Source: Sphingobacterium litopenaei (GTDB taxonomy: Bacteria > Bacteroidota > Bacteroidia > Sphingobacteriales > Sphingobacteriaceae). From it: DNA of 64,000 bases. Position 1 is the stretch's first letter. Each line of letters begins with the position of its first letter. The stretch is taken from the NCBI RefSeq assembly GCF_014692495.1, contig NZ_JACOIJ010000002.1, forward strand, positions 62,001 through 126,000. The letters are read 5' to 3'. Below, in pieces: positions 36,365 to 45,750 of the stretch. The translations under genes and the position numbers were made by a program. A model generated the notes under the pieces. The model had not been told where the DNA came from, did no database searches, and saw only the letters and a program-made list of their open reading frames with translations.

Positions 36365-39300
36365 ATGTACAAGAAAATTTACGGATTAGGTGTTGCATTG
36401 AGCTTAATGTCTGTTCCCGTATTTGGTCAACAAACAGCTTGGCAAGATATTAACAGAGCATATAAAACGGGATTGGAGTTATACGAACGTGGTAAGTTCA
36501 GTTCAGCAGCAAAGCAATTTGATAAAGTAGAGGAATTACGTACGAAATCGACTTTGCAATTGGATGAAACCGAAGAATTAACTTTAATCAAAGAAGGTGT
36601 ACGTTTTTATCAGGCGGTATGTGCACTGGAATTGGGGGATTCGGATGCTGAAGGTCGTTTTCTGAAATACATTAAAGATTATCCAGCAAGTGCAAACTCC
36701 AAAGCGGCTTATTTTCAAATCGGTCGTTCGTACTATGCAAAGAAGGATTATCCTAAAGCGATAGAATGGTTTACTAAAATCGAAAGTAAAAATCTAGCTG
36801 GAGCGGAAAATATAGAATACCGTTTTAAACTGGGTTATGCGCAGTTTATGACGAATGACTATAAATCCGCGAAACCCTTATTCGAAAAGTTAAAAGACGA
36901 AAATAGTATTTATCAAGAAGCTTCTATTTACTACTATGCCTACTTGTGCTATTTGGATGCGGAGTACAAGACAGCTTTGAATGAATTTGAGCGCTTGAAT
37001 GGTTCTAAAACTTTTGAGTCCACCTACCCTTATTACATCACAGCGTTGTACTTCCTGGACAAACGCTACGATGATGTATTGAGTTATGCGCTGCCAATTT
37101 TGCAAAATACAAAGCAAGAGTTCGAAACAGAGATGTTCCGTATTATAGGTGCGACGTATTTTATAAAAGGTGATTTAGCAAAATCAAAACAATACTACGA
37201 TAAATTCCAGGCGCAAGATCAAGGTAAAACTCAAAATAACCAAGATAGTTACCAAATCGGTTACATCGCTTACAAATTAGGCGACTATAAAAAAGCAATC
37301 ACCGAATTGGAAAAAATGACTGATCCGGATGAATATTATCAAAGTGCGATGATAACATTGGGTGATTCATTTATCAAGACAGGAAATAAACAAAGTGCAC
37401 GTAATGCGTTCTTCAAAGCTTCAAAATTGGATTTTGATCCACAATTGAAAGAAGAAGGTTTGTTCAACTATGCGAAACTTTCTTATGAATTGGAATTCCA
37501 CCAGGTTGCTTTGGATGCGGTCCAAGAATATTTGGATACCTACAAAAACAATAGGCGTAATGAAGAAGCTAAAACTTTATTAGCAGAAGTATTACTAAGT
37601 ACTAAAAATTACCGTAATGCAGTAGATGTCTTGGAATCTTTTCCATTGACTTCTAAAGAAGCGAAAGCGGCTTATCAAAAAGTGACATATTACCGTGGTT
37701 TGGAGTTCTATAACGAGCGCGCCTTTGAAAATGGTATTTCCATGTTCATGCGTTCGGAAGCGAACCGTTATGACGAAGAAATCTACGCTTTAGCTGTGTA
37801 TTGGAAAGCAGAAGCAATGTACGAAGTTCGCAAATACAAAGAAGCTGTAGCGAACTTTAATAAATTCCTGCAATTGCCTGCCGCACGTAAAACAGATGTT
37901 TATCACTATGCAAATTACGCATTAGCGTATGCGGCTTTTCGTAATGACAATTACAATACTTCAGCGAATTACTTTGAGCGCTTTTTATCAGGCGGTGGCA
38001 AAGACGGTATTGAATTGAATACAAAAAATGACGCTATTGCGCGTCTGGCAGATTCTTATTTTGCTACGAAAAATTACGGTAAAGCTATGTCTTACTATGA
38101 CCGTTTGATTAGTTCAAATGCCCAAAGTCAGGATTACGCTTTATTCCAACGCGGAATTATCCAAGGATTACAAGGAAACAACGACGCGAAGATTGCTACG
38201 TTGAATTCTGTAATCGCAAAATATCCAAAATCAAATTACGCAGATGACGTAGCGTTCGAAATTCCTTACACTTATTTCTTAATGGGGAATTATGATCAAG
38301 CTATCAGTGGTTTGCAATCCATGGTGGAAAAATATCCGCGCAGTTCGTACGTTCCACGTGCCTTGTTGACAATAGGTTTGGTGCAATATAACCAAGATAA
38401 TACAGATGCTGCACGCCAGACTTTCGAAAGAGTAGTAAGTCAATATGCTACAACAGACGAAGCTAAACAAGCGATTCGTTCGATTGAAAACATCTACCTA
38501 GATAAAGGTGATGCTTCTGGTTATATTCGTTATGCGACAGGGACGAATATTGGTAATCTTTCTCAAGCGGAGCAAGATGCCCACACATTTGGTGTAGCAC
38601 GTAATTTGTTCGAACGTGGTAACTGGCAAGGTGCTGTAGAAGCAGTAAATGCTTATTTTGATAAGTTTCCTAAACCAATAAACGAGAAGTTCGCACGCTA
38701 TATCCGTGGTGAAAGTTATGCGCAGTTGAAACAAGATAAGGAGGCTTTGCATGATTTCAATATCATCATGAATGACTGGACTTCGGCTTATACAGAAAAG
38801 ACGCTAATTAGTGTTTCTAAATTACACTTGCGTAATAAAGCATATAACGAAGCTGTTCAAGTGTTGAAAAAACTAGAGTTGACTTCGGAATACAAAGAAA
38901 ATTATGGTTTTGCGATTAAAAACTTATTGATCTCTTACTATAATATTGGTGATCCTGTAGAAACATTGAACTACGCTAACATCTTAAAAGGTTATGAAAA
39001 AGCTTCGGAAGAAGATATTGCTTTAGCACATTTATATGCTGCAAAAGCATATACTAGCCAAAACAAGACTGCTGATGCGACTAAAGAATTAAACTTAGCG
39101 GCATTGAAATCAAAAACAGAAACTGGTGCTGAAGCACGTTATTTAGTAGCTGAACAACAGTTGAAAGCAAAACAATACGACAAAGCTATTGAATCAGCTT
39201 TTGATATTTCAAATACATTCTCTTCTTACGACTATTGGGTAGCGAAGGGCTTTATTTTAATGTCAGATGCGTATGTAGGAAAAGGTGATAAGTTCCAAGC

Positions 39301-39394
39301 GAAAGCAACATTGGAAAGTGTAATCGAGAATTATGAAAATAAGACCGATGACATTCTTAAAACAGCGAAGGAACGTTTACAAAAATTGAAATAA
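36365..39394 (+). CDS. Secreted tetratricopeptide-repeat protein
   Basis: This 1009-residue protein has a Sec signal peptide (1-21, ending V-F-G-Q-Q) and TPR helices along almost its full length. Repeats such as A-A-Y-F-Q-I-G-R-S-Y-Y-A-K-K-D-Y-P-K-A-I-E-W-F (~117) and A-D-S-Y-F-A-T-K-N-Y-G-K-A-M-S-Y-Y (~565) are regular. It should be a periplasmic scaffold. It starts the envelope operon with an outer-membrane barrel, an HU-SPOR protein and an ExbB-ExbD-TonB set, so a role in an outer-membrane energised or assembly complex is likely, though not proven. Confidence 0.85.
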   Translation: MYKKIYGLGVALSLMSVPVFGQQTAWQDINRAYKTGLELYERGKFSSAAKQFDKVEELRTKSTLQLDETEELTLIKEGVRFYQAVCALELGDSDAEGRFLKYIKDYPASANSKAAYFQIGRSYYAKKDYPKAIEWFTKIESKNLAGAENIEYRFKLGYAQFMTNDYKSAKPLFEKLKDENSIYQEASIYYYAYLCYLDAEYKTALNEFERLNGSKTFESTYPYYITALYFLDKRYDDVLSYALPILQNTKQEFETEMFRIIGATYFIKGDLAKSKQYYDKFQAQDQGKTQNNQDSYQIGYIAYKLGDYKKAITELEKMTDPDEYYQSAMITLGDSFIKTGNKQSARNAFFKASKLDFDPQLKEEGLFNYAKLSYELEFHQVALDAVQEYLDTYKNNRRNEEAKTLLAEVLLSTKNYRNAVDVLESFPLTSKEAKAAYQKVTYYRGLEFYNERAFENGISMFMRSEANRYDEEIYALAVYWKAEAMYEVRKYKEAVANFNKFLQLPAARKTDVYHYANYALAYAAFRNDNYNTSANYFERFLSGGGKDGIELNTKNDAIARLADSYFATKNYGKAMSYYDRLISSNAQSQDYALFQRGIIQGLQGNNDAKIATLNSVIAKYPKSNYADDVAFEIPYTYFLMGNYDQAISGLQSMVEKYPRSSYVPRALLTIGLVQYNQDNTDAARQTFERVVSQYATTDEAKQAIRSIENIYLDKGDASGYIRYATGTNIGNLSQAEQDAHTFGVARNLFERGNWQGAVEAVNAYFDKFPKPINEKFARYIRGESYAQLKQDKEALHDFNIIMNDWTSAYTEKTLISVSKLHLRNKAYNEAVQVLKKLELTSEYKENYGFAIKNLLISYYNIGDPVETLNYANILKGYEKASEEDIALAHLYAAKAYTSQNKTADATKELNLAALKSKTETGAEARYLVAEQQLKAKQYDKAIESAFDISNTFSSYDYWVAKGFILMSDAYVGKGDKFQAKATLESVIENYENKTDDILKTAKERLQKLK

Positions 39395-39412
39395 CAAGAA
39401 ATAGGAAATAAG

Positions 39413-41131
39413 ATGAAATTGCATAAAACAGTATTTAAGAATTATGCTATTGTAGCATTGTTATTAGGGGTAGGGCAACAAGTCTCCGCACAAGTTGATC
39501 CCGAAAGACCAGTAACGATAGATTCATTTGATGTAGTCCGTGATTACAAACCTATTCTTGCTGATGCAGTTAAGATTCGTCGTAGTCCGGATATGACTAA
39601 CAAACGTGCATATATGCCAAAACTTACTTATGGTAATGTGCCCGATAAAAAGTTGGATATCAATACAGGTCTGAAAGAATTAACTGTTCAAGAATTACCT
39701 TTTACAAAAGCTCAGGATATCACATCGAATTATGTGAAATTAGGTATTGGGAATTTAGGAACAATCTTGGGTGAAGCATATGTAGCAAATGAAGAGTATG
39801 AAAATCTTCGATTTGGTGCTTTTGTGAAGCATCTGAATCAAAAAGGTTCTTTAGAAGAGCAAAAATTCTCTAGACAAGAGGTTGGAATTTTTGGTCGCCG
39901 TATCTTGGATGGTTTTACCGTAGACGGAACTTTAGGTTACAATCGTTATGCGACACGTTTCTATGGAATTCCAGCAGATATAAATGGTATTTCAATTAAT
40001 CCAGCAAAAGAAGCACAAGCTTTTAATGATATATATTTCACGGGCGAGTTAACAAGTAATTTTGATCCCAATAATGAAGAAGCAGTTTCGTATTCAGCGA
40101 AATTAGATGCTTATACGTATAAAGATAAGTTCGATGGTAGTGAAAACTCAATCGCTATTTCGGGTTATTTAAATAAGCGCGTACGTACCTTCAATATTGG
40201 TGCTAATGTGGCTTTAGATTACAATACTATCGGTGGTGTAGGTGCTAATTTAGATAAGTTCAAAAATTCTGTAGCGACCATCAATCCTTATATCAGTTTT
40301 AAGGGTGATAACTATACATTGACTTTGGGCGGAAATATTGTGTCGGAATTTGGGGACGAAAGTAGATTTAATATATTTCCAGCAGCGGAAGTCGATTTCT
40401 CCTTAGTACCTGGCTATATTCACTTGTTTGGTGGATTGAATGGTGGTGTTCAAAAAGCTTCATATAAGCAGTTTACGCAATTGAATCCTTATTTGGGTCC
40501 AAATCAAAATTTCCAAAATCAAGTGGATAGATTGCATATTTTTGGTGGTATCAAAGGAAACGCAGGTGCGACATTTGGCTACAAAGCGAAAGTTATCTAC
40601 AAATCAATTGAAGGATTACCATTATTTTTGAACAACGAAGATGCACCATTCCGTTTTGATTTGGTGTATGATGGTAATGAAGATAGTAAAGCCAAATATT
40701 TTGGAATTGAAGGTGAAATCAATGTTCGCTTATCCCAATTGGTTAATTTAGGCGGTCGTTTGAACATTGATGGGTATACTATGGCGACTCAAGAGGAAGC
40801 ATGGCATACACCAAAATTACGTTTGGCAGCTAATGCACGCTTTAATATCTCAGAAAAATTGTATATTGATGCTGAAGCGTTATTCCATGGTTCGACATGG
40901 GCAGCTACTTACGATTATGATTTATCATCATTTTCATCTGTGAAAAATAACTATCATAAAGTGTCAGTACCCGAATTTTTTGATTTAAGTGCTGGTGCTG
41001 AGTACAAAGCGATGTCTAATTTGGGTATATTTATTAAAGCGAATAATATTTTCAATAAGGAGTATGAACGCTACTTATATTATCCAAGATTGGGTTTCAA
41101 CGTGATAGGTGGGGTTAATTTTTCATTTTAA
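39413..41131 (+). CDS. TonB-dependent-receptor-like outer membrane beta-barrel
   Basis: This 572-residue protein has a signal peptide ending V-S-A-Q. A ~90-residue extension contains R-D-Y-K-P-I-L-A-D-A-V-K-I. The rest is amphipathic strands with alternating aromatic residues, ending in G-G-V-N-F-S-F with a C-terminal Phe, as expected for BamA-inserted barrels. There is no full plug domain and no TonB box that I can identify, so it is a shortened TBDR relative or another barrel. It is 18 bp after the TPR gene and probably works with it. Confidence 0.8.
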   Translation: MKLHKTVFKNYAIVALLLGVGQQVSAQVDPERPVTIDSFDVVRDYKPILADAVKIRRSPDMTNKRAYMPKLTYGNVPDKKLDINTGLKELTVQELPFTKAQDITSNYVKLGIGNLGTILGEAYVANEEYENLRFGAFVKHLNQKGSLEEQKFSRQEVGIFGRRILDGFTVDGTLGYNRYATRFYGIPADINGISINPAKEAQAFNDIYFTGELTSNFDPNNEEAVSYSAKLDAYTYKDKFDGSENSIAISGYLNKRVRTFNIGANVALDYNTIGGVGANLDKFKNSVATINPYISFKGDNYTLTLGGNIVSEFGDESRFNIFPAAEVDFSLVPGYIHLFGGLNGGVQKASYKQFTQLNPYLGPNQNFQNQVDRLHIFGGIKGNAGATFGYKAKVIYKSIEGLPLFLNNEDAPFRFDLVYDGNEDSKAKYFGIEGEINVRLSQLVNLGGRLNIDGYTMATQEEAWHTPKLRLAANARFNISEKLYIDAEALFHGSTWAATYDYDLSSFSSVKNNYHKVSVPEFFDLSAGAEYKAMSNLGIFIKANNIFNKEYERYLYYPRLGFNVIGGVNFSF

Positions 41132-41143
41132 CAAATAGAATTA

Positions 41144-41151
41144 TAACTTTG
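41144..41151 (+). promoter_or_regulatory. Internal promoter before the HU-SPOR gene
   Basis: TAACTTTG matches TAnnTTTG and lies 25 bp before the ATG. The -33 region reads TTTC at the right spacing. It would let the HU-SPOR to folC part be expressed apart from the TPR and barrel genes. Confidence 0.5.
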
Positions 41152-41176
41152 CAACACATATTTTTAGTTTAATTAG

Positions 41177-42298
41177 ATGATTCTAGGAAGACAAGTTCAT
41201 TCTTTGCTCAAAAGACATTCGTCAGTGTTTGTCTTAGGCTTAGGTACGTTTAGACGTATCCGCACTGCAGCGTCTTATGATGCAAAGCGTAATGTTGTCT
41301 TACCTCCATTGAGTTATATCGAATTTGAACATGATTCGCAAGAAGGTTATGATTTTGCGTTGTATGTTCAACAAAGTAATCAGGTTGAGAAACTAGAAGC
41401 AGAAAGAATTGTTCAACAGGAAGTAGACAAACTAATTGATGCGATCCATACGGATGGGCAAGCTACTTTGGACGAATTAGGCTATTTGGTTTCTTATGGA
41501 CATTCTTTTATTTTCAAACCATTGGATTTAAGTGGTTTTCAGTTTGTTCCAATTGAAGATCCTTATCAAAAGATAATGGAGAATACCCAAGAGGAAGTTC
41601 AGGAAGAAATACCAAATATTGTTCCTTCTATTCCTGTAGCAGAACCTTCGTCTCCAGTAGAAGAAACCGTGGTTTCAGAATTAATTGATGCGCAAACTTC
41701 AGCAGAAGAACAGACACCTATAGAAAATGCTCCAGTTAATTCTTTCCAACAGCATAGAGAAGAGCCGTTAGAATATTTTGAGGAAACTCCAAAGCGAAGT
41801 AACGCAGTAGTCTATGCGCTGATTGCTATAGTGGCGTTGATTGCCATGGGCGGAATTTATTATTACAGTATTCTTTCCAAAAAATTGGATAATGTTGATC
41901 AGCTCTTAAGCGCCATGGATTCAACAGATTTTGTAGAAGATACTACAAGTTATAGTGTGGATTCTAATGCAATGGCAGCTGTGGATTCTTCTGCTTTAAA
42001 CTCTTCGGATTCGTTGGCATCGACGGTTCAACAGGTTCCAACTGCAACTGTTGATGAGCCTGCTTTGCATAAGTATACTATTGTGGTAGGAACACATCCT
42101 AAATATGAACAAGCAGAAGCAGAAGCTGCTGAGTACCAAAAGAAGGGATTCAAGCATGTACGTGCATTACCTTCCAATTTGGAAAAAAATCGTAAAAAAG
42201 TAATTTGGGATACATACCCAACAAAAGAGTTGCGTGATTCAGCATTGCGTTATGTACAAAAAAATGTAAAAGCTGATGCATGGCCAGCAGTATTATAG
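41177..42298 (+). CDS. HU-CCDC81-like / SPOR domain fusion membrane protein
   Basis: This 373-residue protein has three parts. Residues ~1-125 resemble the CCDC81-type HU domains (F-V-L-G-L-G-T-F-R-R, then L-P-P-x-x-Y-I-E-F), here on the cytoplasmic side. A single transmembrane helix lies at ~212-231 (VVYALIAIVALIAMGGIYYY). The C-terminal ~75 residues are a SPOR domain (K-Y-T-I-V-V-G-T-H to the end), which in other proteins binds denuded peptidoglycan at division sites. The layout could link the nucleoid or cytoplasm with the septal wall. It lies between the barrel and exbB genes. Confidence 0.8.
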   Translation: MILGRQVHSLLKRHSSVFVLGLGTFRRIRTAASYDAKRNVVLPPLSYIEFEHDSQEGYDFALYVQQSNQVEKLEAERIVQQEVDKLIDAIHTDGQATLDELGYLVSYGHSFIFKPLDLSGFQFVPIEDPYQKIMENTQEEVQEEIPNIVPSIPVAEPSSPVEETVVSELIDAQTSAEEQTPIENAPVNSFQQHREEPLEYFEETPKRSNAVVYALIAIVALIAMGGIYYYSILSKKLDNVDQLLSAMDSTDFVEDTTSYSVDSNAMAAVDSSALNSSDSLASTVQQVPTATVDEPALHKYTIVVGTHPKYEQAEAEAAEYQKKGFKHVRALPSNLEKNRKKVIWDTYPTKELRDSALRYVQKNVKADAWPAVL

Positions 42299-42339
42299 TT
42301 AAGTAAATAGAAACCAATAAATAAATATTTTTAGATATT

Positions 42340-43041
42340 ATGTCATTCATTCAAGACACAGCGTTATTAGATAGTGCAAATTCGGTTGTAAATCAATCCG
42401 TTGCTATTGCTGCTCCAGTACAGGATCAAAACCTAATCGAATTATTGATGAAGGGTGGTTGGATTATGATTCCAATTGTTGTTTTATTTTTCATCGGATT
42501 AGTGATTTTTATTGAGCGTTACATTACTATTCGCAATGCTTCCAAATCAGATGGTAACTTAATGGCTCAGATCAAAAGCAATGTATTGTCTGGTAAATTG
42601 GATTCTGCTATTGCAGTATGTCGCTCTAGCAATTCGGCGTTAGCGCGTATGTTGCAAAAAGGTTTGACACGCGTAGGACGCCCTATCAAAGATATTGAAG
42701 GTGCTATTGAAAATGCAGGTAAATTAGAGGTTTCTCGATTAGAAAAAAATATCAACGTATTAGGTATCATCGCAGGTATAGCGCCGATGCTTGGTTTCGT
42801 GGGTACGATCTTTGGAGTAATCCAAATCTTCCGTGATGTGGAAGCTGCCGGTGGTATCGATATCGGTTCGGTATCTGGAGGTCTTTACGTAAAAATGATT
42901 GCTTCAGCTTCAGGTTTGACTATTGGTATCTTGGCATACATTGGTTATCACATTTTGAATATGATGGTGGAGCGTTTGATCCTTAAGATGGAAACAGAAG
43001 CGGTTGAGTTTATCGATTTATTAGACGAACCAGGGGTTTAA
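42340..43041 (+). CDS. ExbB/TolQ/MotA family proton channel subunit
   Basis: This 233-residue inner-membrane protein has helices at ~38-60, ~138-160 and ~183-208. The MotA/TolQ/ExbB core has APMLGFVGTIFGVIQIF and ASASGLTIGILAYIGY, the channel-lining helices. With the following ExbD it forms the proton-driven motor that powers TonB. It lacks a cleavable signal; the first ~35 residues are a periplasmic leader segment as in other ExbB proteins. Confidence 0.92.
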   Translation: MSFIQDTALLDSANSVVNQSVAIAAPVQDQNLIELLMKGGWIMIPIVVLFFIGLVIFIERYITIRNASKSDGNLMAQIKSNVLSGKLDSAIAVCRSSNSALARMLQKGLTRVGRPIKDIEGAIENAGKLEVSRLEKNINVLGIIAGIAPMLGFVGTIFGVIQIFRDVEAAGGIDIGSVSGGLYVKMIASASGLTIGILAYIGYHILNMMVERLILKMETEAVEFIDLLDEPGV

Positions 43042-43066
43042 TCAAGGACTTATAATTGGATAGACC

Positions 43067-43474
43067 ATGAATATAAGAAATAGAAGAGGCAAACCTACTG
43101 CAGAAGTGCATACAGCTGCGTTGAATGATATCATGTTTTTCCTGATGTTATTCTTCCTGTTGGCATCTGCGGTGGCCAATCCTCAAGTGGTGAAGTTGTT
43201 ATTACCCAAATCTAGTGCTGGAGAACAATCTGTAGCAAAGAAAACAGTTACAGTTTCTATTACTGCGGATTTGGCGTACCATGTAGATAAGCAAACAGTT
43301 CCTTACGAAGCGTTGGAACAAATATTACAGGCGCAAATGAACCCTGGCGAGGAAGTAACGATTATGCTTTATGCGGATAGTACTGTTCCGATCCAAAATG
43401 TTATTTCGGTGATGGATGTGGCAAACCGTTTGAAGATTAAATTGGTGCTTGCTACCGAGCCAAAGAAGGATTAG
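43067..43474 (+). CDS. ExbD/TolR family subunit
   Basis: This 135-residue protein has one N-terminal membrane helix (L-N-D-I-M-F-F-L-M-L-F-F-L-L), whose Asp at ~22 matches the proton-carrying Asp of ExbD/TolR. The periplasmic domain (~50-130) has the usual two-strand/helix pattern ending in L-K-I-K-L-V-L-A-T. It is 25 bp after exbB. Confidence 0.9.
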   Translation: MNIRNRRGKPTAEVHTAALNDIMFFLMLFFLLASAVANPQVVKLLLPKSSAGEQSVAKKTVTVSITADLAYHVDKQTVPYEALEQILQAQMNPGEEVTIMLYADSTVPIQNVISVMDVANRLKIKLVLATEPKKD

Positions 43475-43554
43475 AAAATTGATCATTTGACAATTTGAAA
43501 GTCATTGAGTCTAAGTTTTTGACTATTTAATTTTGACTTTTTTAATTTAAGAAA

Positions 43555-44379
43555 ATGTATTATCATATAAAAGAAGAGAATAATTTACCCAAGGCACTAG
43601 GCTATTCGTCTATTGTGATGGCACTTTTGTTTGCTATTGGCTATTTTATAGTCTTTGGACAACCTGGCATTCCAGAGTATGGAATGGGTGGGATTGTGGT
43701 AAATTATGGTACCTCAGATGTGGGTATGGGCGATGATTATATGAGCATTGAAGAGCCTTCAATGGATGAAAATGCAAATAATGTCCGACCTGATCGTGTC
43801 GTGCCTACCGAAACACCTACTCCTACACCTTCGCAACAAACATCGGATAAAGCGGTGGCTACTCAGGATATGGAAGATGCTCCCGCTGTAACCAAAACAG
43901 AAAAGGCTGTAAAAAATCCAGCTCCTGAAACGACTAAAGAAGTTAAAAATAGCACCCCAACAGTCAATACCAATGCCCTTTATAAAGGCAAAAAGAATAA
44001 TGGTCAAGGTGCTGGTGATGGAGAAGGAGGCGGTCCTGGAAACCAAGGTTCGGCTTTAGGTGATCCTTTAGCATCCAATTATGGAGAAGGTGGATCGGGC
44101 TTTGGTGATACTCCAATATCCTTGACAAGTAGACATTGGGCTGTAAGGCCTAATATCGACGACAAAAGCCAATTCTCAGGTGTTGTCGTATGCGAATTGA
44201 CGGTGGACAGAAATGGTAATATTATTAGTGTTCGTCCAGGGGTTAAAGGAACAACCTATTCCTCACCTACCGTTTATAGCATGTTGGAAAGAGAATTGCG
44301 TAAAGCAAAATTCAATACCGTTCCAAATGCTCCAGAGAGACGTGTGGTACACGTAACCATTAATTTCAAAGTTAGATAA
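43555..44379 (+). CDS. TonB-like energy transducer
   Basis: This 274-residue protein has a signal anchor at ~17-37, a periplasm-spanning linker (~60-190) rich in P, T and E and then glycine, and a C-terminal ~80-residue domain (V-V-V-C-E-L-T-V-D-R-N-G-N-I, ending H-V-T-I-N-F-K-V-R) typical of TonB C-terminal folds. It follows exbB-exbD, so it should carry the energy of that motor to an outer-membrane partner, perhaps the barrel at 39413-41131. A charged S-S-x-E-E-P start seen in some TonBs is missing. Confidence 0.82.
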   Translation: MYYHIKEENNLPKALGYSSIVMALLFAIGYFIVFGQPGIPEYGMGGIVVNYGTSDVGMGDDYMSIEEPSMDENANNVRPDRVVPTETPTPTPSQQTSDKAVATQDMEDAPAVTKTEKAVKNPAPETTKEVKNSTPTVNTNALYKGKKNNGQGAGDGEGGGPGNQGSALGDPLASNYGEGGSGFGDTPISLTSRHWAVRPNIDDKSQFSGVVVCELTVDRNGNIISVRPGVKGTTYSSPTVYSMLERELRKAKFNTVPNAPERRVVHVTINFKVR

Positions 44380-44389
44380 TTTAAGTTTT

Positions 44390-45685
44390 ATGCATACTTA
44401 TACAGAGGTAATCGATTATTTATATAGTCGATTACCTATGTTTACACGTGATGGTGCTTCGGCATTCAAGAAGGATTTGGATAATACATTGGCACTCTGT
44501 GAAGCTTTTGATAATCCACAACATAAATTTAAAAGCATCCACGTAGCTGGCACAAATGGCAAAGGTTCTTCTTCGCATATGCTTGCTGCGATTTTGGCCA
44601 ATGCTGGTTACAAAACTGGCTTATATACTTCTCCACATTTAGTGGATTTTCGCGAGCGTATCCGTATTAATGGAGCGCAGATATCTGAGCAATTTGTTGT
44701 AGATTATGTTAATAACAACCAAGATTTAATCGAAGATGTACAACCTTCTTTCTTCGAAGCTACGGTAGTAATGGCTTTTGATTACTTCGCCAAGGAGCAA
44801 GTAGATATTGCTATTATTGAAGTAGGCTTAGGAGGAAGATTAGACAGTACCAATGTTATATCACCAGAAGTGTGTCTGATTACCAATATCGGTATGGATC
44901 ATATGAATTTGTTAGGCGACACCTTAGAAGAAATAGCAGGAGAGAAGGCAGGTATTATAAAACCGCATATTCCAGTTGTAATTTCTGAGTCCCACGAAAT
45001 AACAGCTCCGGTATTCATCGCAAAAGCTAACTTGGAAAAAGCTCCGATTATTTTTGCGGATCAAAAAATCAAAGCCAATCGATTAGAAAAGGATGCTTTA
45101 ATGCAGCGTATTGGAATCTCTAAAGAATGGGAAACTAAAGTGTATGATTTGGATTTAACAGGCTCTTATCAAGTAAAAAATATTGCTGGGGTATTGGCCG
45201 TTGTAGACCAAATCCGTCAAAAAGGGTTTGCTATTTCGGATGAGCAATTAATTTATGCCCTTGCTAACGTACAAAAGCTAACGGGGTTCCAAGGCCGTTG
45301 GCAAACATTAAGTACAGATCCTTTGATTATCTGCGATACTGGACACAACGAAGACGGTATTAAAGAAGTTATCAAAAACCTGAATGAAGTTTCTTACAAT
45401 AAACTTCATATCGTTATCGGTGCGATGAAGGATAAAGATTTGGATCATATGCTTCCTTATCTACCGAAAGATGCTATTTATTATTTTTCTAACCCTGACA
45501 TGCCACGTGCTATGGAAGCTGAAGAATTAGCAGAAAAAGCAAAAGGTTATGGCTTATCAGGAAGAGTTTGTGGCTCCGTTATCCAAGCTTTAAATGAGGC
45601 AAAGTCCGCATATTTACCTGGTGATTTGATCTTTGTCGGCGGTTCTAATTTTGTTGTTGCAGAAGTATTGCAACAAATGAAATAA
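44390..45685 (+). CDS. folC: Folylpolyglutamate synthase / dihydrofolate synthase
   Basis: This 431-residue cytoplasmic Mur-ligase-family enzyme adds glutamate to dihydropteroate and to folates. The P-loop region H-V-A-G-T-N-G-K-G-S-S-S-H-M is at ~50-64, TSPHLVDFRERIRING at ~82, and IEVGLGGRLDSTNVI at ~143, with the C-terminal CDTGHNEDGI at ~314. It starts 10 bp after the TonB-like gene, so it appears to be co-transcribed with the envelope genes. Confidence 0.95.
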   Translation: MHTYTEVIDYLYSRLPMFTRDGASAFKKDLDNTLALCEAFDNPQHKFKSIHVAGTNGKGSSSHMLAAILANAGYKTGLYTSPHLVDFRERIRINGAQISEQFVVDYVNNNQDLIEDVQPSFFEATVVMAFDYFAKEQVDIAIIEVGLGGRLDSTNVISPEVCLITNIGMDHMNLLGDTLEEIAGEKAGIIKPHIPVVISESHEITAPVFIAKANLEKAPIIFADQKIKANRLEKDALMQRIGISKEWETKVYDLDLTGSYQVKNIAGVLAVVDQIRQKGFAISDEQLIYALANVQKLTGFQGRWQTLSTDPLIICDTGHNEDGIKEVIKNLNEVSYNKLHIVIGAMKDKDLDHMLPYLPKDAIYYFSNPDMPRAMEAEELAEKAKGYGLSGRVCGSVIQALNEAKSAYLPGDLIFVGGSNFVVAEVLQQMK

Positions 45686-45701
45686 TTTCCAAATAACTGT
45701 G

Positions 45702-45750
45702 TAATTAAGTATTAGTTGTTTAAATTTAAGATACTACTAATACTTAATTA
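45702..45750. repeat. 15-bp inverted repeat reaching the next start codon
   Basis: TAATTAAGTATTAGT (45702-45716) has an exact inverted copy at 45736-45750; the loop is 19 nt. The right arm ends on the A of the ATG at 45750. It follows the folC stop by 16 bp and has no T tail. In RNA it would fold the start site of the broken lipoprotein gene. Confidence 0.6.

Noticed and set aside
36365-39394. Tandem DNA repeats expected from the many TPR units
   Set aside because: The repetition is at protein level; I saw no long exact DNA repeats.
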